This document shows positions 9,763 through 18,126 of a stretch of 50,013 nucleotides of DNA, in pieces (the first letter of the stretch is position 1; each line of letters opens with the position of its first letter). Under the pieces are notes generated by a model, which ran no database searches, was not told the DNA's origin, and saw nothing but the letters and a program-made list of their open reading frames with translations. A program made the position numbers and the translations under genes. This DNA is from an uncultured Clostridia bacterium (lineage in GTDB: Bacteria; Bacillota; Clostridia; Peptostreptococcales; Anaerovoracaceae): positions 1 through 50,013 of the forward strand of contig CALIBC010000145.1 in assembly GCA_938045615.1 (NCBI GenBank), in the 5' to 3' direction.

Positions 9763-10886
9763 TTTTGCCGTTCTTTCTTTTCTTCTTCCGCCCGCCTCTT
9801 TTTTGCCTCTTCTATCTTGGCTTCCTTTATGAGCTTTCCGTCATCATCCACTATTCCCTCGATGTAAGGCGCATCGTCTTCCACCAAAACCGCTTTTAGA
9901 GATGCGATCGCAACCTCAAGTTGATCGTCGTCCGGCGGATTGGTCGTAATTTTCTGCAGACAAAGACCCGGAATGCTTAAAATTCTCACAAGCAGGTTGT
10001 CCGAACGCCCCGCCCATCTCAAAAGTTCGTAGGAAAGTCCTGCGACCACAGGTATCAGGATTACCCTCGACAGTATGCGCCACAGCAGATTCGGCCAACC
10101 GAGCAGGGAAAACAGGATCAGGCTTATCAGCATCACGAACATCAGAAAACTCGTTCCACAACGCGGATGCAGGGTATAAAAAGTTTGAGCGTTGCCCGGC
10201 GTGAGCTCCAGTCCGTTTTCAAAGCAATGTATCGTTTTATGTTCGGCTCCGTGATACTGAAACAATCGCTTAATGTCAGACATTCTTGAGATTGCGGTTA
10301 TATAAATCAAAAACATCACTATTCTCAACACTCCCTCAATGAGGTTCAGGATAATTGAATTATGAAAGAAATTTTTCAACCAACCGACCGCAGCTGTGGG
10401 CAGCAAAACAAAAAAAGCCACCGACAAAATTATGGCAACGGCAACGGACGCAAACAATAAAAAATTCCACAACCTCTGCGTCCCCATCTTGTCTGCGAGC
10501 CGATTCTCGATCCTTTCCCAAAAATTCAATCTCTCCTCTTGAATTTCACCCTCGCCGGTCGACACATTTTTTTTCGCGCTTTCATCATCTTTTTTTGCGC
10601 TTTCATCATCCTCCAGATAATATTCAAGTACATCGGCTGAGTATGTGAGCGTTCGTGTGCCCTCGACAAGAGAATTCCAAAACGCCGCCACGCCTCTGAT
10701 TACGGGCAGCTTCATCCACGCACTCTTTTGCCTGTTGCTTCTTGTCTTCACATGTATATCGCCGCCCGGGGTTCTCACCGCAATGGCGGTTCTCTCCGTA
10801 CCCCTCATCATCACACCCTCAAGAACCGCCTGCCCGCCTATCGAGGTCGGGCAGGCATCTTTGAGGAAAATTTTACTCATATCCAT
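9759..10886 (-). CDS. yqhQ: DUF1385 family membrane protein YqhQ
   Basis: This is a 375-residue protein of the DUF1385/YqhQ family, commonly found beside prmC in Firmicutes; its biochemical role is not established. The conserved N-terminal GGQAVLEGVMMRG and the central GAEHKT motif are present. About four hydrophobic segments lie in the middle and C-terminal parts, and the tail is charged (Lys/Glu/Arg). The start at 10886 is chosen because AAAGGAA lies about 7 bases upstream; the upstream ATG at 10922 would add 12 unlikely residues. It lies 70 bp after rho and overlaps prmC by four bases. Confidence 0.9.
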   Translation of the reverse strand: MDMSKIFLKDACPTSIGGQAVLEGVMMRGTERTAIAVRTPGGDIHVKTRSNRQKSAWMKLPVIRGVAAFWNSLVEGTRTLTYSADVLEYYLEDDESAKKDDESAKKNVSTGEGEIQEERLNFWERIENRLADKMGTQRLWNFLLFASVAVAIILSVAFFVLLPTAAVGWLKNFFHNSIILNLIEGVLRIVMFLIYITAISRMSDIKRLFQYHGAEHKTIHCFENGLELTPGNAQTFYTLHPRCGTSFLMFVMLISLILFSLLGWPNLLWRILSRVILIPVVAGLSYELLRWAGRSDNLLVRILSIPGLCLQKITTNPPDDDQLEVAIASLKAVLVEDDAPYIEGIVDDDGKLIKEAKIEEAKKRRAEEEKKERQK

Positions 10887-10956
10887 AAAAGTTCCTTTGA
10901 TTTCCACTGTATCGGCAAGCATTTGACCCAGGACGAGCGCCTAAATCTTGATCTTG

Positions 10957-12291
10957 CTATTTGCCGAATATGCGTTTGATGATCTCTATAAAATCTCTGT
11001 TCGTCTTGGTATGGGCAAGATTATCTATTATCTCTTCTCCCACTTCCTGAGTATTTTGACCCGACAAAACCTTTCGCATGGTCAAGACAGCTTCCATTTC
11101 ATCGCGACTCATCAGCAATTCTTCTCTTCTTGTTCCCGACTTATGTAGATCTATCGCCGGGAAGATCCTCTTTTCCTGCAGCTTCCTGTCCAGATGCAGT
11201 TCCATATTTCCCGTACCCTTGAATTCTTCAAATATTACATCATCCATTCTGCTTCCCGTATCAACAAGAGCCGTGGCAAGTATGGTCACGCTGCCTCCCT
11301 CTTCAAGGTTTCTAGCCGCACCAAAAAACTGCTTCGGTTTGTACAGCGCACCCGGGTCAAGGCCTCCGGAAAGCGTCCTTCCCGATGCCGGTATAACCAG
11401 GTTGTACGCTCTGGCAAGCCTCGTCAGACTATCGAGAAGAATCACAACATCCCGCCCGTGCTCGGCAAGACGTCTTGCCCTTTCAAGTACCATCTCGGCG
11501 ACCTTCGCATGATGCTGGGGTTGCTCGTCAAATGTAGAAAAGATAACCTTTCCTCTCGTAAGTGTCCTCTTCATGTCCGTGACTTCCTCGGGACGCTCAT
11601 CGACCAAAAGAACTATAAGTTCCACTTCCGGATATTTATTTTCTATGCTGTGCGCAATGCTCTTAAGAAGCGTCGTTTTCCCTGCTTTCGGCGGCGCCAC
11701 GATAAGACCTCTTTGTCCCTTTCCTATCGGCGCGATCAGGTCAATAAGACGCGTGGAGAGTTCAACCGGGCTGTTCTCAAGAGTAAGCCTTTCCCGTGGA
11801 TACAGTGGCGTCAAGTCGCTGAAATTAGGTCTTCTCATCGAAAACCCCGGTTCATCACCGTTTACAGTCTCCACATAAAGTAAAGCACCGAAACGTTCTC
11901 CGTCATTTGGCAAACGCGAAATACCCTGTATCTCATCCCCCGTTTTCAGGTTGAATCGCCGGATCTGCGTCGGTGAAACATAGATATCTCTTTCGCTGGT
12001 CAGAAAGTTGTCAAATCTCAGGAATCCGAAACCTCCTTCGGCGATGTCCAAAATCCCTGTTACTCTCGGGCGATCCGGCCTCTCACCCTCAGGAGCTTTT
12101 TTGGGAATTCTCGGCTTTACTTCTTCTGCCTGCCGCTGCGCCTCCTCCGATTCGTCACTCACATACTGTTCGGTTTTAGCATCTTCTTCCGTCACACAAG
12201 CTTCTTCCGTTTCGCAAGTTTCTTTCGTCTTTAAATTTTCTTCGGCTCCAATCTCTTCTTCTCTCATTTTTTTTTCATTCTCTTTTGTCAT
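10957..12291 (-). CDS. rho: Transcription termination factor Rho
   Basis: Rho is the hexameric RNA helicase that ends transcription of unstructured RNA. Residues 75-140 are the cold-shock-like RNA-binding domain (GILDIAEGGFGFLR). Walker A is PPKAGKTTLL, and the LLVDERPEEVTD and DSLTRLARAYN segments of the ATPase ring are intact. The product has 444 residues. The first 75 residues are strongly acidic (many Glu) and do not look like the usual helical Rho N-domain. Start ATG at 12291 follows GAGAGG. It heads the rho-yqhQ-prmC string. I see no clear promoter in the intergenic region behind it. Confidence 0.97.
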   Translation of the reverse strand: MTKENEKKMREEEIGAEENLKTKETCETEEACVTEEDAKTEQYVSDESEEAQRQAEEVKPRIPKKAPEGERPDRPRVTGILDIAEGGFGFLRFDNFLTSERDIYVSPTQIRRFNLKTGDEIQGISRLPNDGERFGALLYVETVNGDEPGFSMRRPNFSDLTPLYPRERLTLENSPVELSTRLIDLIAPIGKGQRGLIVAPPKAGKTTLLKSIAHSIENKYPEVELIVLLVDERPEEVTDMKRTLTRGKVIFSTFDEQPQHHAKVAEMVLERARRLAEHGRDVVILLDSLTRLARAYNLVIPASGRTLSGGLDPGALYKPKQFFGAARNLEEGGSVTILATALVDTGSRMDDVIFEEFKGTGNMELHLDRKLQEKRIFPAIDLHKSGTRREELLMSRDEMEAVLTMRKVLSGQNTQEVGEEIIDNLAHTKTNRDFIEIIKRIFGK

Positions 12292-12975
12292 AAAACCTCT
12301 CTCAATATGCTCCGATCAAAATTCTGCATAAATGATTACATCATCTCATCCAATTTTCTCTATTTGAAGCCAAGATACACTCTCCGTATCCTTACAACTT
12401 TTGTTTGAATCGTTTTAAGATTGTTGTCGTCTTTCTTTTGATGTGATTTGCAGAAATTTAAAAACGCGGAAATTAACATTTTTTTGTCGAATTCTATCCC
12501 CTTTAGGGCTTTGTTTCGGAACCGCCGCTACCACGCCCGAATCCAAGGATCAATCCTGACATACCGCTTCAGGCTCTTTCAAAGCGATTCCCAAAATCAT
12601 TTTATATCGTACAACATGGTCAAGTCAACAAGAAAATGATGTCACGCGAAGCAATCATCTGAGTTATCAAGCGGTGCAGACGCCGTTAATCTGCGATATG
12701 CCGCCGAGTTAAGGAAACGTTTTTTTGTGAAACAGCATAATTTTTTGTTTTTAGTGAACTGTACAACTTGAGTTTATGCCAAATTTTTGCTTTACATAAA
12801 TGGGTGTAAATGGTAGGCTCTATATGTAAAGCACTGCTACAAAATGTAATTCGATGACTTTTCTGCCAACCCGATCCGTAGCCTGTGTGTGCACAGTGAT
12901 CGAAAATACATCAACCAAGTCGAGTGCTTTTAGTATCCACAATTTTTATCAAATCAGTGTTAGGAGGAACACAAA
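12292..12975. other. Divergent intergenic region between rho and a leucine-rich repeat protein gene
   Basis: There is no credible gene here. The part next to rho is AT-rich without a clear promoter. Near the plus-strand gene is an arrangement of TTTACA/TGTAAA boxes: GCTTTACATA (12789-12798), TGTAAA (12805-12810) and TATGTAAAGC (12823-12832). The outer pair is a perfect 10-bp inverted repeat. A weak promoter reading, TTTACA (12791) - 17 bp - TAGGCT (12814), would lie inside it. Confidence 0.5.
12789..12832 (+). promoter_or_regulatory. Candidate operator/promoter with TTTACA-TGTAAA inverted repeats
   Basis: Two 10-bp arms (GCTTTACATA and TATGTAAAGC) are perfect inverted copies separated by 24 bp, with a third TGTAAA between them. 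This layout is typical of a dimeric repressor or activator site. It lies about 145 bp before the leucine-rich repeat gene. The bound protein is unknown. Confidence 0.4.
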
Positions 12976-14988
12976 ATGAAAATCAAGAAAACACATCGGT
13001 TGACTCTTCTATTTCTTTCTCTTGTCTTCTGTGCCGCGGCTATGTTTGCGTTCAGCACGCCGACAGCGTTTGCGGCGGAGGATACCGTATGGCAAAACGA
13101 TTACGTCTTTGAGAAAGATGAATTAGCCAATACCATAACATTGAAAGAGTACAGAGGAAATGTTACGGAAAGCCTGACAGTTCCGGGCAAAGCAACCATT
13201 GACGGCAAGGACTACTCCGTTTCCGTAGGTACGAGCAAACTCCTTGACGGCACCATCGAACACTCCATATGGATGAAAACTGAAAACAAGCTCCGCTCTC
13301 TCGTCCTGGAAGAGGGGGTTAAATTCCCGGAAGACTGCGGCAACATGTTCAAATATCTGCAAGCCTTGGAAAAGCTCGATATAAGTCACGCCGACACTTC
13401 CGCAGTAACCGACATGCGGTATATGTTCATGGGATGCGGCAAACTCAAAACTCTCGATCTCAATAATTTCGATACTAAAAAGGTTACCGATATGCGCTAC
13501 ATGTTCAAAGGCTGCGATAAACTAAAGAAGCTTGATCTCAGTTCATTTGTCACAGACAGCGTCACGGACATGTCTTACATGTTCGCCACAATGCTCTCGC
13601 TCAGAAGCTTGGATTTGAGCAACTTCAATACCGAGAACGTTACAAACATGAGTGCAATGTTTCTAGGTTCAAGCAATCTACAAAAGCTGGATCTTGACAA
13701 CTTCGACACATCTAAAGTCAACGATATGCACGACATGTTCACCACCTGCAACTCCCTTAAATCGCTTGATATAAGTGGGTTCGACACCGGAAATGTCGTA
13801 GATATGAGTGGCATGTTTTACGGATGCGAGAAGCTGCAGAAAGCGGATGTAAGTAACTTCGACACATCCAAGGTCACCAATATGGGCAAGATGTTCTTTG
13901 ACTGCAACAGGCTGAAAACGCTAAATCTCACAAAGTTCAACACCGCAAATGTCACCGATATGAACGGTATGTTCAAGGACTGCACCTCACTCGAATCTCT
14001 GAATCTCAAAAGCTTTGACACAGGCAACGTCACCGGTAACGGCATGACCAACATTTTTCTGGGATGCAGAAAACTCGCCGATCTGAATCTGGCCGGATTC
14101 AATACATCCAAGGTAACAAGCATGATCAACTTGTTTTCCAACTGTGAGTCCTTGGAAAAAATAGACATAAAACATTTTGACACAAGCGCCGTAAAAAGCA
14201 TGGCGAGCATGTTCAACAACTGCAAGCTCCTTCGGAATATTGATTTGAAAAATTTCAATACCTCTAAAGTGGAGAGTTTTTCCAAGATGTTCGACGGCTG
14301 CGAGAATTTGGTCGAAATCGATCTGACTTCTTTCGATGCAGGCAAACTGCTACGCACAGGAAGAATGTTTGCAAGCTGCAAGAATCTGACCACTATTTTC
14401 ACCAAAGACAAAACCACATGGACTCTTGAATCGAAAAACAGCAAGGACATGTTTGCAAGCTGCGGCAAACTATTGGCAACCAACGGCTCCAAAATGACAA
14501 AGTTCGACCCGGCACACACGGACGGAGAACTTGCAAGAACATGTGCGGTTGACAGGGACGGCTATTTTTCCGTAAAATCGCAGACACCTGCTGCGCCCGC
14601 AAAACCCACGACGCCAAAGGCTTCGGAAATCAAAAACAACACATTGCCGGCTCTTAAAGCCAGCAACAGAAATACCGATACGGATTCCGGGAAAAAAGTC
14701 GATCCAAGTAAATTGAAAGTGAAGAAGATTAAAATCAAATCCCTTAAAAATCATCGTTTCAAGTTTTCATGGAAAAATAACTCATACGCTTCAGGTTACA
14801 AAATCATGTACAAGAGCAAAGCTTCGGGAAAGTTCCGACTGCTTAAAGACATCAAAAAAGCAGGCACCGTCGGCAAAAAACTTGCCAAGGGCAGAAAATA
14901 TACATTCAAGATCTGCGCTTACAAAGTCGTGGACAACAAAAAAGTATACGGTAAATGGGCGATGCGCAAGAACATTCTTTGTCGCTAG
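12976..14988 (+). CDS. Secreted BspA-like leucine-rich repeat protein (DUF285 repeats)
   Basis: This is a 670-residue exported protein. Residues 1-34 are a signal peptide (basic start, long hydrophobic core, ending AFAAED). From about residue 130 to 480 there are 14 tandem repeats of about 24 residues, of the form LxxLDLxxFDTxxVTDMxxMFxGCxx, the DUF285/BspA leucine-rich type. A Pro/Ala/Thr-rich linker follows. The last 100 residues are Lys-rich and resemble a fibronectin type III fold (KFSWK, YKIMYK, YTFKICAY). No LPxTG or membrane anchor is visible, so it may be released or held by charge. AGGAGG lies 9 bases before the ATG. BspA proteins are known adhesins; adhesion here is inference. Confidence 0.92.
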   Translation: MKIKKTHRLTLLFLSLVFCAAAMFAFSTPTAFAAEDTVWQNDYVFEKDELANTITLKEYRGNVTESLTVPGKATIDGKDYSVSVGTSKLLDGTIEHSIWMKTENKLRSLVLEEGVKFPEDCGNMFKYLQALEKLDISHADTSAVTDMRYMFMGCGKLKTLDLNNFDTKKVTDMRYMFKGCDKLKKLDLSSFVTDSVTDMSYMFATMLSLRSLDLSNFNTENVTNMSAMFLGSSNLQKLDLDNFDTSKVNDMHDMFTTCNSLKSLDISGFDTGNVVDMSGMFYGCEKLQKADVSNFDTSKVTNMGKMFFDCNRLKTLNLTKFNTANVTDMNGMFKDCTSLESLNLKSFDTGNVTGNGMTNIFLGCRKLADLNLAGFNTSKVTSMINLFSNCESLEKIDIKHFDTSAVKSMASMFNNCKLLRNIDLKNFNTSKVESFSKMFDGCENLVEIDLTSFDAGKLLRTGRMFASCKNLTTIFTKDKTTWTLESKNSKDMFASCGKLLATNGSKMTKFDPAHTDGELARTCAVDRDGYFSVKSQTPAAPAKPTTPKASEIKNNTLPALKASNRNTDTDSGKKVDPSKLKVKKIKIKSLKNHRFKFSWKNNSYASGYKIMYKSKASGKFRLLKDIKKAGTVGKKLAKGRKYTFKICAYKVVDNKKVYGKWAMRKNILCR

Positions 14989-15060
14989 CCCGAATATCAA
15001 AGGATGACCGGCAACATGAAGACCGCGCCGGAACCTTGAAGATGGCAAGATTTTATGAAT

Positions 15061-15096
15061 ATAGGGCGGCATACCGTGTAGGACACGCCGCCCTAT
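15061..15096. terminator. Possible bidirectional terminator hairpin between convergent genes
   Basis: Perfect 10-bp arms ATAGGGCGGC and GCCGCCCTAT are separated by 16 nt that contain a smaller GTGT/ACAC stem. It lies between the 3' ends of the leucine-rich repeat gene and the aspartokinase gene. No strong T-run follows on either strand, so termination may be partial. Confidence 0.45.
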
Positions 15097-15152
15097 GAAG
15101 TTCCGAAAGGGTGACATAGCGGGAGTTAAATTCCAAATTTCCAAAATCACCG

Positions 15153-16463
15153 TCACTCAAAAGCGCGGTATATCGCCTTTATCGCGGCATTGAAATCGGT
15201 GTTTTGGACACCGACTATTATATTCATTTCGCTGGAGCCCTGGTCGATCATCCGTACATTGACATTGGCCTCGGCAAGTGCGGTAAACAGCTTTGCGGAC
15301 ACACCGGTTCTTCTGTTCATGCCTGCGCCCACTGTTGCGATCAATGCGATGTCCTCAAAGACTTCGACACCGTCGGGTCTGAGCTGCGCGCGGAACTCAT
15401 CTATGATCTCATCGAGTCTTCCGTCTATGGATCTGTTAGAAAGAACCACGGACACGGTGTCTATGCCCGTCGGAAGATGTTCGATGCTTATATCGAAGTC
15501 TTCCAGTATCATCAATATCCTGCGAACAAAGCCCTTTTCATGGCTCAACATATTTTTGTAAATGGCTATAACGGTAAAATCTTTGCTTCCTGCAATGCCG
15601 GTAACTATCTTCGTATCGGGTTCTTCCTTATCGGTTATGGTAGTTCCCGGATCGTCGGGATGGTTTGTATTTTTTATGTTTATCGGTATATTGGCCAATC
15701 TGCAAGGATATATCGCATCCTCATGCAGTACCGAGGCCCCCATGTACGAAAGCTCTCGCAGTTCCTTGTAGGAAATCTTGTCGATCGGCTTCGGGTTTTT
15801 TATAATCCTGGGGTCTGCCATTAGAAAGCCGGATACGTCGGTCCAATTTTCATAAACCTGCGCATTCATGGCCTTTGCTATCAGCGCCCCTGTAATATCG
15901 GAGCCTCCCCTGGAGAAAGTCCTTATTTCCCCTGAATCAACCTCAGTTCCATAGAATCCGGGTATCACCGCCATTTTATGCCCTGAAAGTTTCGATGCTA
16001 TGGCGTTGTCCGTTTCTTCAAAAAGCAGTCTCCCTTTATCGTCAAACAAAATCATCCCGGCGGCGTCGACAAAATCCACTTTCAGATATGCCGCAACCAA
16101 CACTGCGGAAAGATACTCCCCCCTGCTCGCCAGATAATCCTTTGAGCATCCTTTTTTCATGTTGGTCAGTATCTCCTCAAAATGAATTTCCAAATCCGCA
16201 TCTATCTCCAGATTTATCGCAGCCGCATTGAATCTGTCACGGATGACCTGAAAAACCTGGTCGTACGGAAGATTTTGCTCCATATGCGTTTTGCACAGAT
16301 ACAAAAGATCCGTCACCTTGTTGTCTATCTCAAACCTTTTCCCCGGCGCCGACGCAACGATATACCTTCTGTCCACATCCGCTTCTATTATACTTTTCAT
16401 CTTGCGGAGCTGTATCCCATCCGCCACCGAAGAGCCACCGAACTTTAATACCTTTATTCCCAT
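15153..16463 (-). CDS. Aspartate kinase
   Basis: It phosphorylates aspartate, the first step towards lysine, threonine, methionine and diaminopimelate. The 436-residue product has the amino-acid kinase fold with KFGGSS at residues 7-12, FSRGGSD in the active site, and two C-terminal ACT domains (from about residue 290) expected to bind regulatory amino acids. It is a monofunctional enzyme with no dehydrogenase domain. GGGGGA precedes the ATG at 16463. It lies 112 bp after metK on the same strand with no clear terminator between, so part of its transcription may come from the SAM-controlled metK promoter. No lysine riboswitch precedes it. The isozyme cannot be named from sequence alone. Confidence 0.93.
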   Translation of the reverse strand: MGIKVLKFGGSSVADGIQLRKMKSIIEADVDRRYIVASAPGKRFEIDNKVTDLLYLCKTHMEQNLPYDQVFQVIRDRFNAAAINLEIDADLEIHFEEILTNMKKGCSKDYLASRGEYLSAVLVAAYLKVDFVDAAGMILFDDKGRLLFEETDNAIASKLSGHKMAVIPGFYGTEVDSGEIRTFSRGGSDITGALIAKAMNAQVYENWTDVSGFLMADPRIIKNPKPIDKISYKELRELSYMGASVLHEDAIYPCRLANIPINIKNTNHPDDPGTTITDKEEPDTKIVTGIAGSKDFTVIAIYKNMLSHEKGFVRRILMILEDFDISIEHLPTGIDTVSVVLSNRSIDGRLDEIIDEFRAQLRPDGVEVFEDIALIATVGAGMNRRTGVSAKLFTALAEANVNVRMIDQGSSEMNIIVGVQNTDFNAAIKAIYRAFE

Positions 16464-16575
16464 AAAAATCCCCCAGGATCAAATAAAATCAAAACATGAC
16501 ACCGCTTCAAACCGCATACAAAACCAAATCGTGGCATACGCTGTTTCACATTGCGTGCGAAATCAAAACATACCA

Positions 16576-17760
16576 TCAATCGAGTTCGACCTTGAGCTCA
16601 TCCACTTTGTCGAGTTTCTCCCAAGGCAGATCAATATCCGTTCTTCCAAAATGACCATAAGCGGCCGTCTTCCTGTAAATAGGTCTCCTAAGATCAAGAT
16701 CGCGGATGATTGCCGCAGGTCTTAAATCAAAATGCTTATTTACGATCTCCACTATTTTTTCATCGTCGATCTTTCCGGTTCCATATGTATTGACCGTCAC
16801 GGAAACCGGTTTTGCGACTCCTATTGCATATGCGAGCTGGATTTCCAGTTCGTCCGCAAATCCCGCGGCCACGAGATTCTTTGCAACGTATCTGGCTGCA
16901 TACGCGGCTGAACGATCGACTTTTGTGGGATCCTTACCCGAAAATGCACCGCCTCCGTGGTGTGAGGTTCCGCCATAAGTATCCACAATTATCTTTCTTC
17001 CCGTCAAACCGGAATCTCCGTGCGGGCCACCTATCACGAATCTCCCCGTCGGATTCACAAGATATTTTGTTTTCCCGTCGAGCAAGTACTCGGGTATTAT
17101 CGGCTTGATCACGTTTTCAATCAAATCTTCCGCAATCTTTTCCCGGCTCACGTCCGGGTCATGTTGGGTGGATATCAAAACCGTGTCGATCCGTTTTACG
17201 CGATCCCCGTCATACTCCACAGTGACCTGAGTCTTTCCGTCGGGTCTTAAATATTTGAGCGTTCCGTTTTTGCGCACTTCCGCAAGCCTGTACGCCAATT
17301 TATGTGCAAGCGCTATAGGCATAGGCATAAACTCCGGGGTCTGGTTGCAAGCGTATCCAAACATCATTCCCTGATCTCCCGCACCGATCGCCTCTATCTC
17401 ATCATCATTCATCCTGCCTTCTTTGTGTTCAAGCGCATCGTCAACGCCCATTGCAATGTCCGGGGATTGTTCATCTATCGCGCTCAAAACGGCGCAAGTT
17501 GCCGCATCAAAACCATATTCGCCCTTGTCGTATCCAATATCCTTTATCACGCCGCGCACAATCTTCGGTATGTCGACATAGCAGCGCGTACTTATCTCTC
17601 CCATAACCATCGCATACCCCGTGGTAGTCGTGGTTTCGCATGCCACTCGCCCGTTCGGGTCATATTCCATAATGGCATCCAAAATGGCATCCGAAATCTG
17701 GTCACACATCTTATCCGGATGACCCTCTGTAACGGATTCTGATGTAAACAGTCTTTTCAT
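16576..17760 (-). CDS. metK: S-adenosylmethionine synthetase
   Basis: MetK makes S-adenosylmethionine from methionine and ATP in the cytoplasm. All 394 residues match the family: an N-terminal SVTEGHPDKMCDQISDA segment, the GAGDQGMMFGYA motif, and the phosphate-binding GGPHGDSGLTGRKII loop. The length is normal. The ATG at 17760 is preceded by AGGAGG about 5 bases away. It is preceded by a full SAM-I riboswitch, terminator hairpin and sigma-A promoter, so its expression should fall when its own product is abundant. Confidence 0.98.
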   Translation of the reverse strand: MKRLFTSESVTEGHPDKMCDQISDAILDAIMEYDPNGRVACETTTTTGYAMVMGEISTRCYVDIPKIVRGVIKDIGYDKGEYGFDAATCAVLSAIDEQSPDIAMGVDDALEHKEGRMNDDEIEAIGAGDQGMMFGYACNQTPEFMPMPIALAHKLAYRLAEVRKNGTLKYLRPDGKTQVTVEYDGDRVKRIDTVLISTQHDPDVSREKIAEDLIENVIKPIIPEYLLDGKTKYLVNPTGRFVIGGPHGDSGLTGRKIIVDTYGGTSHHGGGAFSGKDPTKVDRSAAYAARYVAKNLVAAGFADELEIQLAYAIGVAKPVSVTVNTYGTGKIDDEKIVEIVNKHFDLRPAAIIRDLDLRRPIYRKTAAYGHFGRTDIDLPWEKLDKVDELKVELD

Positions 17761-17780
17761 TTTTCCTCCTGTCTTTAGTT

Positions 17781-17826
17781 CAAAATAAAATACCTTTTCC
17801 TATCGAATCCCTGTCGAAAGAAAAGG
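17781..17826 (-). terminator. Riboswitch-controlled intrinsic terminator upstream of metK
   Basis: Arms CCTTTTC (17820-17826 read on the minus strand) and GAAAAGG (17793-17799) enclose a loop with a further TCGA/TCGA pairing. They are followed on the minus strand by TATTTTATTTT. It lies between the SAM aptamer and the metK ribosome site, the expected place for the expression platform. Confidence 0.6.
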
Positions 17827-17850
17827 CACGAAGCACCGATCAAGTACCTC

Positions 17851-17971
17851 CTTCCTCATCTTTCAGAATTTCTTCTGTAGGATGTAGCACCTTGCGCAAA
17901 TCCACAGTCGGGATCCTTCCAGGTTGCCGGGCATCATGGGGCCTATTCCCTCCGCCTCTCTCGATAAGGAT
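17851..17971 (-). promoter_or_regulatory. SAM-I (S-box) riboswitch
   Basis: The minus strand contains the conserved S-box blocks in order: CTTATCGAGAG, GGCGGAGGGA, GGCCC, TGATGCCCGGCAACC, AAGGTGCTACATCC, CAGA and GAAAGATGAG. The P1 helix pairs TCCTTATC with GATGAGGA (one wobble). This is the standard SAM-I aptamer, which binds S-adenosylmethionine and favours the downstream terminator. It controls metK and perhaps the aspartokinase behind it. Confidence 0.96.
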
Positions 17972-17980
17972 TATACCCAC

Positions 17981-18008
17981 ATTATACCGATATTAAAAGC
18001 AAAGTCAA
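17981..18008 (-). promoter_or_regulatory. Sigma-A promoter of the metK leader
   Basis: The minus strand has TTGACT (18003-18008), a 16-bp spacer and TATAAT (17981-17986). Initiation just downstream would start the transcript at the beginning of the riboswitch P1 helix. Confidence 0.75.
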
Positions 18009-18035
18009 CGATATCTCGATTTTGGACGGTGTCAA

Positions 18036-18064
18036 TTGCCACGACACAAAAAAAAATGTATAAT
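18036..18064 (+). promoter_or_regulatory. Sigma-A promoter for the unrecognised gene at 18127
   Basis: TTGCCA (18036-18041), a 17-bp spacer rich in A, and a consensus TATAAT (18059-18064) lie back-to-back with the metK promoter. The two promoters are only about 30 bp apart, so they may influence each other. Confidence 0.65.
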
Positions 18065-18126
18065 CAATTGTACATAATGCGCATGCGGCTTGCGTCCAAG
18101 GCAAGTCGTCAAGAAAGGAGGTTTTG

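Noticed and set aside
13818..14519. Minus-strand open frame opposite the leucine-rich repeat gene
   Set aside because: Its periodic Leu/Ser-rich product mirrors the 24-residue repeats on the other strand.
16464..16575. Lysine riboswitch before the aspartokinase gene
   Set aside because: The 112-bp gap is too short for the lysine aptamer and lacks its conserved elements.
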